NCBI GenBank assembly: GCA_002946415.1
Contig: NJPS01000012.1
Coordinates: 682,001-746,000 of the forward strand
Direction of reading: 5' to 3'
DNA: 64,000 nucleotides
From: Rutstroemia sp. NJR-2017a BVV2
Taxonomy: Eukaryota > Ascomycota > Leotiomycetes > Helotiales > Rutstroemiaceae
The notes under the pieces are model-generated. The model ran no database searches and was not told the origin of the DNA. It saw only the letters and a list, made by a program, of their open reading frames with translations. Both the position numbers and the translations under genes were made by a program. Below are positions 11,152 through 25,541 of this stretch, in pieces (position 1 is the stretch's first letter; every line of letters starts with the position of its first letter).

Positions 11152-11556
11152 ATGCTCTCCGGCAAAGGCACCGTCAGTGTCCACCGGCTGGAAGACAACG
11201 AGCAGCTCGTTCAAATCAATGAGGTGGCATTATTTATGGGAGTCGACAATTTGTCGATTGATCCTGATGAGAATATCTTTGCTGCTGCTATTCCTGATCC
11301 ATACCAGTTTCTCAGGGCGTTCCATGACCCTTATGGCATGAATGCACCGTCGACAGTACTGATGATAAGGAAAAAGAGAGATGATATAGATGCGCCAGCA
11401 GAGAAACAGGAGTATGAGGTTATCAAGGTAGTTGAAGATGCTCAGGCGCGAGTCCTGCCGACTACGACGACCACGGTACATGACCCTGTCTCAGGCCGAC
11501 TTTTCCTCGGGGCTCTGTCCTCTCCGTTTATTGGGGTCTGCGACAGGCAAAAGTAA
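11152..11556 (+). pseudogene. Paraoxonase/arylesterase-like protein, C-terminal fragment
   Basis: An open frame of 134 codons reads GTVSVHRLEDN...MGVDNLSIDPDENIFAA...PSTVLMIRK...VLPTTTTTVHDPVSGRLFLGALSSPFIGVC, matching the last two blades of the calcium-dependent six-bladed beta-propeller of fungal paraoxonase/arylesterase-like lactonases. Only 80 bp separate it from the start of the divergent gene at 11071, so there is no room for the first about 250 residues. I read it as a 5'-truncated remnant. The truncation lies just right of the part of copy A that is duplicated in this window. Confidence 0.6.
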
Positions 11557-11748
11557 AGTTGTGTATTTATGGTGCATTTGTTTCTTCGCTCACATATTTA
11601 GTGGGCTGTCAGAATAATCACACCATGCAGAGTTACATGTGCCTAGTCATGCCCGAGGTGTATTAGATGGCGGATTGCTGTAATCTTTTAATTAAGCAGA
11701 GAGATTAAACAATTATGCCAGTAAGGGCTGATCTCTATTCACTGTATA

Positions 11749-12087
11749 TTATCTAGACTGGATTGCTATATTTTCGTGGTGAATGTTTTCTCCGCATCGC
11801 TTCACCCACTGGCCGACATCGCGTACGAACCGCCAGGCGGCACCTAATTTCACACCACGCTTGACGAAGAAATATGGGTTTTGATCCTCATGAACCTGCA
11901 TGGGTCGAGGCAGTTTTCGAGTCACATCGCGTGCTTTGGCGATATTGTCCCTGAAAGTCTCATTGCTCACCCATGACTGCTGCCATTCGGTATATAACCC
12001 CACGGCTGCATCAAGCAGCCCGTGAACGATGATTGGTTTAGCACAGGCAGACTTAACAGGCGAAGCTTCGTTAGCAAAAGAAGGCAT
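11749..12087 (-). CDS. Small unknown protein or gene fragment
   Basis: 112 codons from an ATG at 12087. The part WVSNETFRDNIAKARDVT...VHEDQNPYFFVKRGVKLGAAWRFVRDV resembles a short segment I have the impression of seeing in many uncharacterised fungal proteins; that is memory, not a search. There is no signal peptide and no upstream exon I can join. It may be the C-terminal exon of a lost gene. Confidence 0.4.
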   Translation of the reverse strand: MPSFANEASPVKSACAKPIIVHGLLDAAVGLYTEWQQSWVSNETFRDNIAKARDVTRKLPRPMQVHEDQNPYFFVKRGVKLGAAWRFVRDVGQWVKRCGENIHHENIAIQSR

Positions 12088-12793
12088 CGATCGTTGAGAT
12101 GATCCAGCTGGGAGGAAATTGTTGATATTGATCGGAGGACACGATCGTAGAATTATCCGAGGTTTTCTTCTTTTTTTTCAAGTCGCTGATTCTCCTGGGC
12201 ATAAAGCTGCTCGCAATCGTTGTCGGGGACGTCGTCATGGGTCTCGAGGTCTCCCCCTTGCTCTACGTATTTGATAAGGGCCTTCATATGGTGTGTTTCC
12301 ATATCTGTAGTGATTTTTTCCTTCCGAACCTTGCCAGCAGTATTGCCCTTCTCGTGGCGACATGGGGGTCGGGACATCGCATGACACGATACACATCTCG
12401 CCAAACCGGATATTGGCCAGATGATTGCTCGGCATGAATCCGAGCGTCCCGGTCCGCTAGCCTCCTTTTGGTGGCCAATGACTTGTCACCCACTGTTGAC
12501 AGCTAACCCGTGGGCCCTGGATGACGTGCATGCTTTGAAATAAGCCTTCTTTTCCCCACTTTAAAATAACGAAGTACCAGACCATCGCCAACATTCTCGG
12601 TCGTTTGTCAATGCTGAAATCGGTAAGAACGATGCGGGTACCTCTATGGTCCAACAGGCCAGGCTTAGCTGGCGGGTTTAGGTAGGGTCTGTGATGGGGT
12701 ATAAATATGTCGAAGTTCAGCTTTTCGAGGACTGCTTCGTTTTGATAGATATTCCTTTAAATCATACCTGTGTTCCCCACCACTTCGATTACC
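12088..12793. other. Intergenic, no supported gene
   Basis: Overlapping short frames on both strands (12153-12654), none with motif support. The right part is the upstream region of the oxidoreductase. Confidence 0.4.
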
Positions 12794-14039
12794 ATGACCC
12801 CAATCCGTGTTGGCATAATAGGCCTTTCCTCAGGTGCTTGGGCAGCCAATGCTCATTTACCATATTTGCAGAGCACCGATTCGAAATTTAAGATTGTAGC
12901 TATATGTAACTCATCCGTAGAAAGTGCTGCAAAGAGTGCCAAGGACCTTGGTCTGGTAGAGGGAGTCAGGGTTTACGGCAATGTACAAGGTGCGTGGTAA
13001 TGGCAGTATGCGTCTTACGTTGTTCTCTATCAGATGGTAAAATGGCCGTTGCTGACCCTTTGCTAGACATCGCCAACGATAAGGATGTAGACCTTGTTGT
13101 CTGCACTACTCGAGTTGATCGTCACTATACGTCCATTCTGCCTTCTCTAAAAGCCGGCAAGGATGTCTTTGTCGAGTGGCCGCTTGGAAAAAACCTTGAG
13201 GAGGCGAGGGAACTTCTCAATATGGCAAAACGAAATAAGGTAGAGCTCGCTGCAGTCGGGCTCCAGGGCCGCTTTGATGCTATTGTCGAAACCCTGAAAA
13301 GTGTATTGGCAGAGGGAAGAATTGGCAAGGTTCTCAGCACCACAGTCACCGGTCAAGGCATGATTGGAGGACCAACGGAGCTAGAGACTCAAACTTATCT
13401 AACCGACCGTCAAATCGGTGCAACCTTACTCACAATTCCGACCTTACATTTACTCGACACAGTCTGGGAAGGTTTGTTTTAAAAATCTTATAATCTCACA
13501 GCATTTCTTTTCAATAACGAGTGCTAATATTGATTGATGTAGTCCTTGGTGAGTTATCAAGCGTCCAGTCTCTTCTTTCGAACCAACGTCCAGTCATCAA
13601 AATTGTTTCAACCGATGGCACCATTATCAAAGAGAAGATCGAGAAAACCTCTCCAGACCATGTCATGATTCAAGGTACTCTTGAGTCAGGTGCAGTCCTT
13701 TCAGCAACCGTTCGGGGTGGAGCACCGTTCAAGGGAAGTCCCGGGCTTGAATGGAACATCTATGGCGAGAAGGGGGAGATTAGGATAAGGGGTGCCAATG
13801 CCTATATTGGGATCGTCGGTACTACCAGTGTTGAGCTGCACAACTTTGATACTGATGAAGTGGAAACTATTGAGCTTGAGAAGGGAACTTTCGCTGAAAT
13901 GGGTCCGATGAACAGGAATGTGGCTCGTATATATGAGGCAATCGCGGCAGGTGATAAGACAATTCTCTGTGATTTTGAAAAAGCCGTGAAAAGGCACGAA
14001 TTCATTGAAGACACGTATAATCAGAATAATTTAATCTGA
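12794..14039 (+). CDS. Gal80-like Gfo/Idh/MocA family oxidoreductase
   Basis: Exons 12794-12989, 13034-13471 and 13543-14039; introns 44 and 71 bp; 376 aa. The N-terminus MTPIRVGIIGLSSGAWAANAHLPYL is a Rossmann NAD(P)-binding fold. DVDLVVCTTRVDRHY and DVFVEWPLGKN (about residues 109-119) follow, then the C-terminal domain with GLEWNIYGEKGEIRI. In typical members the second motif reads EKP and its lysine is catalytic. Here it is EWP (residues 113-115), the form I associate with the fungal Gal80-like branch, which includes non-catalytic sugar or cofactor sensors. It could be a dehydrogenase or a regulator. Soluble and intact. Confidence 0.85.
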
Positions 14040-14073
14040 AGCAGGCCGCTTGTAGGTTTGTACCAGGGACCTT

Positions 14074-14391
14074 CTACGAGAAAATTGGATTGGAGCTCCT
14101 ATACCATTCTTTCCGGAGCAGGCTTGGGCTCTTCGGTTCTTTCATCTGCAAATTTATCTCTACTCTCCAGTCCCTTGCCAGCTCGCGACATCTTATCTGT
14201 CTGTGTGTCCGTACATCCGTGCGGTGCACAACAGTCTCGTACAGATGCAGCCAGAAGTCGGACTTGCAGGACTGCATAAGACAGCGTAGTCCCGTGTTGG
14301 TGTAGCTGTTCGTCAGGCAGTCGAAGGGCGTGGATAAGTCGGCAGGGACGTCGACGATATTGGCGGTATCTAGTGGTTCCATCGTGAGCAT
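14074..14391 (-). CDS. Hypothetical protein, weak
   Basis: 105 codons from an ATG at 14391. The first part (MLTMEPLDTANIVDVPADLSTPF...) looks protein-like and cysteine-containing, but I recognise no family and a second overlapping frame of similar length exists. It may be a gene fragment. Confidence 0.22.
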   Translation of the reverse strand: MLTMEPLDTANIVDVPADLSTPFDCLTNSYTNTGLRCLMQSCKSDFWLHLYETVVHRTDVRTHRQIRCRELARDWRVEINLQMKEPKSPSLLRKEWYRSSNPIFS

Positions 14392-14425
14392 CGCTTGTAG
14401 TTTTGGTCACACATGTTGAGTGCAA

Positions 14426-15775
14426 TGCTCAACGGAGCCGGTATTGTGACACGTCGCCGACTCGTTTATTTTCTGTGGGCAAAGCTGCGTAAATAGTACC
14501 TTGAAACATCTTCGTTAAGCTGCTGCTTCCGGTGCCTGAATTTATTCATACTGATATAAAGTAGTAGGATAAGGCTGCGCACAAATAATCTGCTCTATCC
14601 AGATATCCTGATCTGCTCTGCTCTATAGAGGGGTATCCCTTAGTTTTTCGATCTATTGGATATCCGTTTGAGAGAGAATCCACTCCGGTCTAAAACGGAT
14701 TATCTGTAGATTATCCAGCTACTATCTGGAAATCTGTAGATTATTAGAAATCCTAGAAATCCATATATAAAATATATAAAAATATAAAAGTAGCTATATA
14801 ACTTTTATAATTAGTATAAGGGTTAGTATAAAACCTTAAGTTTGAGGCTAAAACCTTAAGTTTGAGGATATACTCCGTACTTTTTTTTAGGTTATCAAAT
14901 CCCCACTTTTACCTAGAACTCCTGGAAAACCGATGGATTTATAGATATCCGCTGGATTTCTAACAATCTGCCGGATTTTAGGAGCTACTATAGATCTCTA
15001 CAGATTATCTATAATAGTACTACTTAGAAATCGCCAAAATCCGCTCTAGTACAGATTAATCTACAGATCCCTTTGAACCTAAGTGGTAGTACCACGGAGC
15101 TCCGTTTATGCAGTCTAAGTAGGATAATCCTGAGTAGCTGTTCTTCTTCTACTAAGTAATTCTGGCATGTCTCGGAATGGTAATAGTCAGAGGCCTTAAT
15201 CCAGAACGGCCGATAGAGGTTGACCTACTTTTCCTTCACCCATAAGTGCTTCTGTTTCCTGCGGTTGAGAACGATCGCAGGTAGTTCTATCTTCGGGTTC
15301 TGTTCATCTATACTGTGGTTGACATGAACGAAGCCCAATTGACCCAGGCTGCTGTCGTATATTGTTCCACCTCCCGTTGCAACTGTGTAGTGTGCTGATT
15401 GTCAATATTAGATTCGGTGCAAGGGCAGACCAGCTCGAGATTTTTGTTGTGCATAGACTAGTGAAAACGTGATCTAGGAGTTGATTGCCCAGATCGTGGC
15501 TTCGGACGTTTGCACGCGCTGTGCCATATCCAGAAAGCCATGACTATTGTATAAAGTATAAATGAACTGATCTACTAAACTAACAAAAATAATAAATAAT
15601 AAAAATAACAGAACGATTAGTTCACTCCGACCAATCAATCAACCGATCTTATCTATCCTAACTCCAAATTCCTCTATTCTAATATATAATCCGACAATGT
15701 AATCCAACTCCGGAAATCTTATTGAAAGGATTATTAAGGTTCCTTATCAATTCTCAACCGGTCTTTGTAACCCAG
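14426..15775. other. AT-rich intergenic with degenerate repeats
   Basis: From 14580 to 15080 variants of 'ctgtagattatc' and its complement recur about every 30-60 bp, next to a clean 20-bp tandem duplication (14831-14870). This looks like decayed repeat DNA. From 15100 to 15500 base composition returns to normal, but I find no frame or motif. No gene called. Confidence 0.45.
14831..14870. repeat. 20-bp tandem duplication
   Basis: aaaccttaagtttgaggcta is followed directly by the same sequence with one change near its end. It sits in AT-rich DNA. Confidence 0.75.
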
Positions 15776-18588
15776 CTAAAAAGCCGGTACGGCTTTTGGT
15801 GCCCGACGAACCACTCGACGAGACGCCTTTGTCTCCTTTAGGTTCTCGACGATAGATGAAGGATCCTTGATAATACCGCATATAGCTTCGAGCTCAACAC
15901 CCTCCAGAGCGTCCGCTTCGAGTAGTTCGGGAGCGAGAAGGACTGTAGCAGCCGTCAATGCAGCCGTAATCTCCTCGCACAAGAACCCGTCCCCCTCTTT
16001 ATCAAGCGTAATACCGATATTCAACCGGTTTGCATATGGATCACCTGCACCAGCCATAACCACGGCTACAACAGCTAATTAGCATTGAATTTTGGATAGT
16101 TCGGAAAAGGATAGATTATACTTACTAATTTCGTTAGGTGCACTGCACATTCTTGCTTTATAGTGGCAGACCATAGGGTGATCGCAAATATCAGAACACC
16201 GCTCAGCAAGCTTTCTTTCTTCCTCGGCCAAGCCTCCTCGCTCATAAAGAACTTCCCTAGTATCAGCGCGAACCTTCCTTCGAACAAGCTTAGTTGGAAT
16301 AGGTCCTTTCCCGCATCCTGATCCTGTCTCATCTGCATCAGCCTCATATTCGACATCTTTGCATAACTTAAGTGTGTCATCGTTAAGTGCAGCAATCCAG
16401 GAAGAGATTCCAACAGAGAGCATCTTTTCCAAAACGGCTTGGCTAGAACTGTTCGAAATGAGTCAGTATTGCATAGCCCTGCATTGAATGTGTAACTTAC
16501 TATGTAGCATCTTGGAGATACATGGCGGGCTTAAGAGGCTCTTCACCATCATCAATAGCAGCCTCTACATGGTCCATCTCCGCGTGATCTCCCTTGCAGG
16601 TTGAACCACTACACATAGCTTTGAGCTTGCCGAACATTTCAGTAGCTAAATCCTTGCCACCGTTTCCATCTTCAGCGTTCCCAATATCGATAGTAGACAA
16701 ATTGCCAACCCATGCGGCGATCGTAGGCGTAGGTGCTGCAGTTGGAGTACACCCCTTTACTGATGTACATGTCTCTGCATCAGCAATACCCCCAACAATC
16801 GTACAAGCTGCACAATTACTGGTCCAGACTTCGGTTGCTATTGTGACAGTCTCTCTGGCTGAAGTGCCTGTAGGAATAGATTTATATGCGCAGCTTTCGG
16901 ATTGTGCCTTCGTTGCAGGCAAAGGAGTAAGTGTGATAGAAGAGTCGCACAGGCAGAAAGCTTGGTTAATGCCCTGGTCAGGATCTTCATTGTGAAGTTC
17001 GCATGAAGGTGTCTTTGAGGGTGGAGGAGTAATGGTACCAGATGCTGCACTATAGCAACTAGCGGGAATGTCTCGTTTCCTCTTTTGCGGGGATTTGGCG
17101 AAATTTTTGTGGAATTCCTGGACAGCCTTGTCTACATCGCCCATAAATGTTTCGAAATCTGCCGTAGTTTTCTCGACTAAGTCGCGGAACTCAAACAAGG
17201 GCACCGAGCGGTCAGTGTTATACATCTTCTCCACTAAATTCCCCCGGCCTCCAATAGAACCATCGATGCTTCCGTCAAATTTCGATAATAGATCTTTATC
17301 TCCAGTGCCAGCCCCGATGCCTGTAATCCAATCTTTTATATTCACGCTGGCAGCAGGTTTAGCAGCGGGGTTGCTGTACGTGAGGTCTTTGAACTTGTTG
17401 AGAGAAGATGGCTTTTTTACATTCCCAGAGCAATAGTTGGCATCAACTCTGCATATTGTTAGTTTGACAAGCAAGAAGAGTTAGGCAACTTACGAGACAG
17501 ATCCATCTTTGGCTGTCTGGTAACATGCAAGAATGTCAAAGAGGGCGAAGAGGTCACCCTTAAACTTCGACTTGACTTGGCTATATATAGTATTAAATTC
17601 TGTTCGAGGCATGAAACTTGAGCGTAGCTTGGGACTCTCGTCCCCTTTAAGAGCCTTGCTCGCAGATTTGGCAAAGGTCAAAACCAAAGAGCAGAACCCG
17701 AGTACATCATCGGTGACACTACTCCCATCAATACCGTTTGGATTGGTCTGGAAATAATCCTTCGTGACAAGGGCAAGATCTCTGCCAAACCCATCAAGAA
17801 TGTTTCGATTTGGTCCTGGGTCGGGGTCTGCATTTTGTTCTTTCATGAGACTGTAGAGTCCCTCGAGGGGCATGGCTACGGTGACTTGCGGACTCCAGCT
17901 TAATTTCGCAGGGTCGTCTTTTAGAGACGGGCCTTCGATACTCCACGGATTGCATTTGCTATTCGCAATGTTCAAAGTGTTTGGCTTTTTTGGGTCGGCT
18001 CGCGGAGACCACGGGTGCCATGCAATCTAATAATGTCAGCATGAATATACAGAGCGAAGAACAAGTTGTTTCACACTTACAAGATCATCTGCTGCTGATT
18101 TACCTGCTGCTGCGGCATCTAGTACGAGTTAGTGTAAGGTCTCAAATTCAGAAGGAGCTGGAAAAGTGAAGAAGTTCTGGCTTAAAATCACAGCGCAACT
18201 AGGAATTGAGATAGCGAAGGGGTTACTCACCTCCACTGCTACTTCCAACTTTGATATTCTCTCCATCAAAAATGTATTCTGCCTGGAGTTTTCCCGCACC
18301 GCCCCCGGTATCAGCCGTCAGTTGCCAGTTTTTTCCTGTGCGCTCAGCAATGATCTCCTTCTTTGCCGCATTTGTATCGTCATTATTGCAGTTTGGACTT
18401 ATAAAATAGAAAAAAGGGCTCTCAAATTCTACTCCAAGTCCTGCAGTCCCCCCAGAAGTAAGTGTTGTGAAGTCATCCCCGATGTTGTCCTGGATCGCTG
18501 TTTCGCATGAGTCGTCCGCTCGAGATTGCAACTGCACATTGGCTGCGGAAGCAGTAAGTAGGATGGGAAAGTATAAAAGTAGTTGCAT
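15776..18588 (-). CDS. Large secreted protein of unknown function, six exons
   Basis: Exons 18588-18231, 18118-18081, 18026-17494, 17448-16501, 16448-16126 and 16074-15776. All five introns have GT-AG ends, phases match throughout, and the product is 832 aa. A signal peptide (MQLLLYFPILLTASAANVQL) starts it, at the first true ATG. There are three parts: an N-terminal domain (about 20-310) with DDLIAWHPWSPR and several cysteines; a middle with a KRKR basic site (possible Kex2-type processing) followed by a proline-rich, cysteine-rich segment ending WTSNCAACTIVGG...CTSVKGC; and a C-terminal domain with MAGAGDPYANRLNIGITLDKEGDGFLCEEI. The cysteine-rich part reminds me of segments found near or within fungal killer-toxin-like GH18 chitinases, but there is no chitinase motif. 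Probably extracellular. Confidence 0.75.
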
Positions 18589-19513
18589 GGTGGTCAACCC
18601 CTTTTGTATAGATGTATATAAAGGTTGAGAAACGAAAATGAATAGAGGAATGAGTGATTTTTCAATAACAAACTCGACGAGCTCACGGTTTATATATCTA
18701 TCTCTACATTTAAGTAATTATTTCGCAATAGATGTGTCCCATAAATATAACCCCAACCATAGCAAGCGTAGGGGTCGTATTTTGTTCGCCACACCTGCTG
18801 TCGGCCTCACGAACCACTCCTCGACGCATCTTCAAGTGGGTGGGTATAGGAAGGTGAAACTCGTATTCACGCTTTTGTAATTAGATGTCCCAAAGATAGG
18901 TCTCTACGCCGTTTCATGCCTATTCATGTGATTAGCTGAATGGTTCTAGTAGCGTCAACAATGATCAGGCTCGCGGCCAGGATCAAGTTACGCTCTATAT
19001 ACTTGATGACAGGATTGCGGCTGTATAGAGCCTCACTGGATACTTCGCTGGCTTAGACCCAAGAGTGCTGAAGAACTGTTAAGCTTTCTGGGCGTTGCTT
19101 GGCCGCATTGTTCTTGGAAAACTGATAAAGACATACAAATAGCCTTAAAGGAGTTGCAATTGGGTAAACCGTGTAATAGGATTGAGGATTGAGGCATTGT
19201 TAGTGGTCAGATTAACAGCCGAAATGTTATTTTTGTCAGAAGTCGCTTAAGTGGTCGCTTATTTCTCAGCTAGAGAGAAGTTCGGTCGGCTACGGTCGGC
19301 CATATTTGTGCCGCACCAGCACTATTCCTTCTCGTCTATCAAAAAAGGGATCGATAACATATTCGATCATTACCTTCTACACGCCATTTTGTTCCTGGTG
19401 CTAAAACTAGTAGTAAGAACTTCTCCAACATTTACATACTATACACTTATAATCAAACCGAGTTGAACTACATCAAGTATTCGGGTTCTACTGCTACTCC
19501 TTCCATCGCTACC
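18589..19513. other. Divergent intergenic region
   Basis: Upstream of both the secreted-protein gene and the F-box gene. No gene or repeat stands out. Confidence 0.5.
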
Positions 19514-20956
19514 ATGTCTCTCACTGGGTTGCCCAACGAACTTCTTCATAAAATCATCCCGCACACCTTGCCAGAAGGTTTCGAGGGCCTGGCATTGACC
19601 TGCAAGAAATTCTACGCACTATGTACACCATTCATTGAAAACCACAACAAACTCCGTTCACGCTTTCATAACTTCACTTACTTCGACGAATTTAATGACC
19701 CACGTGGCGCTGTGTCCATTAAAACAGCGTGGGATCTGATAATCCGCATTGCCATTGAGCCCGTTGTGGCACGTTACATTCGAAATGCCGATTTCCGCAG
19801 AGACAGTATACCTGTTCGTACCCGACCCCGTGATTTTCTATCTGATATCACAGACCCTCGCCGTGGTGAAGCTGTGATGAGGTTGCTTGGCGATTCTCCT
19901 CATCTAGAGCAAGCAGGTCTCAGTTGGAAGGCATTCCATGCCGAAATTGAGGAGAAGCTGGAGGAAAAGCGGTACTCACAAAGTGCTGCTGCTTTTCTTC
20001 TGACGCTTTTACCCAATGTCAAGAAGCTTAGGCTACCAAGCTACTGGAAAGCGGATGTCGCAACCTCTAAGCTGCTCTATACCATTGTAGTCGAAGCTAC
20101 GCAACCACATCAATCCTGGAATGAACGCTCGCTTGCCCAAATCACAAGATTTGAAATATCTGCCTCATGGAGCCTTGGTGATCGGAATGCCTTACACAAT
20201 TCAATTCCCTTCCTGTATTTGCCGCATTTGCAGTCATTTAAATTCTACAGCTGTATAGCCATGGGCGATGCTCTATTAAATATTGAACCCCAATATCTTT
20301 ATCGCGATTACGGGCGAACTCTCGAGACGGTCGATCTTTCGTGTTGTCATATCGATGATGCAGCTCTTGCAGATTTTCTCAAGCACACTCCTCGTCTCAA
20401 AACGCTCAAGTACTCGCACAGGACCAAAGAAGGTACTGATCCTCCGGAGTGGGACATCTGCAAGTTCGTCACAGCAATTGAACGAGAAACCGGAAATCAC
20501 CTCGAGCAGCTTTCTATCTCCATTCGCGAACTACGTGGCTCATTACCTCTTGGCAAAGTATTAATGCGTGGCTTTCAGCGATTGCGAAAACTCGAATTGC
20601 CTCTCGACATCGCGATGTGCGATATTAGGTTAGCTTGCTCGGAGGATGATCAAACGACGGAATATAGTCAGCTATCCATCGGTGATCTTGTACCGGCTTC
20701 AGTCTCTCAGCTGTCATTATTCTCGAGAGGAAAAGACCATCATGAAAAAGCACTCGATGTTTTGTTTCGTAACTTCTCCGCCAAGAAGTATTCACAAGTA
20801 CCTGCTCTCCGAGAAATCCATCTCTCCTGCCCCGAAAACCCAGCTGCAGACGATGCATATAAGGAACAGTGTGCAAAGCTTGCTTCGGAGATGCAAAAGG
20901 TGAATATAGCATTAGTATTGGAATTGCAGGCCGATCCATTCTCTTTCATTTTTTGA
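19514..20956 (+). CDS. F-box protein
   Basis: 480 aa, intronless. The N-terminus MSLTGLPNELLHKIIPHTLPEGFEGLALTCKKFYALC is an F-box of the fungal type (LP-E-L-I...L-L-CK-F). The remainder has leucine-rich-repeat-like stretches (LPHLQSFKFYSC, RTLETVDLSCCHIDDAALADFL, TPRLKTLKY) that would present a substrate to an SCF ubiquitin ligase through Skp1. The start is the ATG in an ACC context at 19514; the frame is open a little further upstream but lacks another ATG. Target unknown. Intact. Confidence 0.8.
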   Translation: MSLTGLPNELLHKIIPHTLPEGFEGLALTCKKFYALCTPFIENHNKLRSRFHNFTYFDEFNDPRGAVSIKTAWDLIIRIAIEPVVARYIRNADFRRDSIPVRTRPRDFLSDITDPRRGEAVMRLLGDSPHLEQAGLSWKAFHAEIEEKLEEKRYSQSAAAFLLTLLPNVKKLRLPSYWKADVATSKLLYTIVVEATQPHQSWNERSLAQITRFEISASWSLGDRNALHNSIPFLYLPHLQSFKFYSCIAMGDALLNIEPQYLYRDYGRTLETVDLSCCHIDDAALADFLKHTPRLKTLKYSHRTKEGTDPPEWDICKFVTAIERETGNHLEQLSISIRELRGSLPLGKVLMRGFQRLRKLELPLDIAMCDIRLACSEDDQTTEYSQLSIGDLVPASVSQLSLFSRGKDHHEKALDVLFRNFSAKKYSQVPALREIHLSCPENPAADDAYKEQCAKLASEMQKVNIALVLELQADPFSFIF

Positions 20957-22706
20957 GATATCGAATGTATTTGATAGAGATCAAGAACCGTACTATAGTG
21001 CACTTTAGCAGCCGAAGCCCCCAGACTTGATTATATTACATATATCGGCATCTATATATAAACCTGGAACTAAAGATTCTGGAAACTTTGTATATACTTA
21101 AGAGTTAACTATCAACCTTGATTTGCATAAGTATTTCTATTCTATATTACAAAATTGATATAATAGAGAAAGTTTAGAAGGAAACAAGATTTACTAGATT
21201 TAGAAGAGGGATAATATTATAAAGCTATTATAGAATATATATTAGAAATATGGAAGGGGAATTCGAGGGTCCGGGCATTGATTATCTAGATAAGAGAAGT
21301 AGCGAAGACTAATATTATAACTAGGTCACGTGGCGACCAAGGGACCTTAGGCTCAGAAGGTTAACTACCTGTATTAGGTAGGCCAAACCGTTGTACCTAG
21401 ATAACTAGATAATATTTCCTTAGTATATAGAGCTTCGTACTTAACGATAATTACTACTTGTTACCTACTATTACAATTACGATCGATTCCCTATATGACT
21501 GTTTTCAATAATAAACCTACGATAGTACTATTAGTCGTCGCGACCTTTGGTACTCGAGACCCTGACCACTTCCACGTGACTCAGAAGACAAGCATTCGTA
21601 ACACACACCCACAACATTTCTGTCACCACACTTCGAACTTGGAACATCGAGTTCTTGAGTACGAGATGAGTTGAGATGGACGATGTAGATAAGTGACCTT
21701 GAATTGAGGATCACCTATCAAACCGGCCTATCGGATACAAGCGTCGAAATCCAACCTCGTTGAGAATATCTCGAAGATGGCGGGGCGGGGTCGGAATCTA
21801 ATAAGGTTACATCGCTTCCAGCTTACGTGCAGCCACGTCTCTTCCTGTTCTTGTTCTTATTCTTGTTCTTTTTCTTCTACTTCCTCTTCCTCTTTCCAGC
21901 TGCTGCAATTAATGCTCATTGTGCGACCTTTCGCCTGAGATGATCTTGTCGGGACTTTCCAATCCTTCTGCACGACAGCTCAAACCAAAGACACGATGAA
22001 AGAAGGCTTCTCACTCATAGCGTTGACCCTGCCCATTTCGGATTCGACCCCTCCCCTGATGACAGGTCTACAGGAAACCATCTTCATAGTACATAACTAC
22101 CCGCAGATGAGATAAGCTTAGTCTATGCATATCAGTTTATCTAAATAGTCCGGAACCGTATTTCCAACCTGTCACTACACAACCACTATCGAAATCCCAA
22201 ACTAGAGATAGACAACTTTCTTCAATCCCTCTATAGCTCATCGGATTATTACTAGCCAAGACCATCAGCTTATCCTGCAGCTCTCTGGTATACATATATT
22301 ATACAGACATATATTGATATTAATTGAGGATAATCTTCGTACCCCACAACCCGGGATAATGTTGCATATATATGATTACTATATAATATATACAATATAT
22401 TACTGTACCAGCCACATTATACTTATAGTAATCCTACACTTTATCTGAAACCTCGCATAAAGCAGCGTAGCGGACTCCGTGAACTATATAAGTATCAAGC
22501 AATCTTCTGTTTTTATTCTTTTGAGAAGATTTTCATCTCTCCAGATCTAAAGTAAAGTTACACCAATATTAATCAGCATAGTAACACTAAGTAGTACACT
22601 TTAGCTCCAGCAAACAACTTTCTCAATATAATCCATATAATTCCTACCCCAATATATTTAGGAGTTTCGAGTGGTTCTTCAATTATATATTACTGCAGAC
22701 GCGAAA
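20957..22706. other. Intergenic, AT-rich, repeat relics
   Basis: Contains the LTR-like fragment at about 21305-21412 and long TA-rich stretches (21120-21260, 22290-22440). I found no gene. The last 200 bp are the leader of the monooxygenase gene. Confidence 0.45.
21305..21412 (+). repeat. Dispersed LTR-like repeat fragment
   Basis: Shares caagggaccttaggctcag and flanking sequence with 9360-9475 in the opposite orientation, with mainly transition differences. Probably a solo LTR of an old element. Confidence 0.65.

Positions 22707-25541
<2,835 letters not shown>

Noticed and set aside
12153..12654. Overlapping frames including a CVSCHAM cysteine/histidine stretch
   Set aside because: Looks vaguely like a CXXCH haem motif, but frame, length and context give no support for a cytochrome or zinc finger.
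15776..18588. GH18 chitinase
   Set aside because: No DXXDXDXE active-site motif anywhere in the six exons; only a cysteine-rich segment is reminiscent of associated modules.
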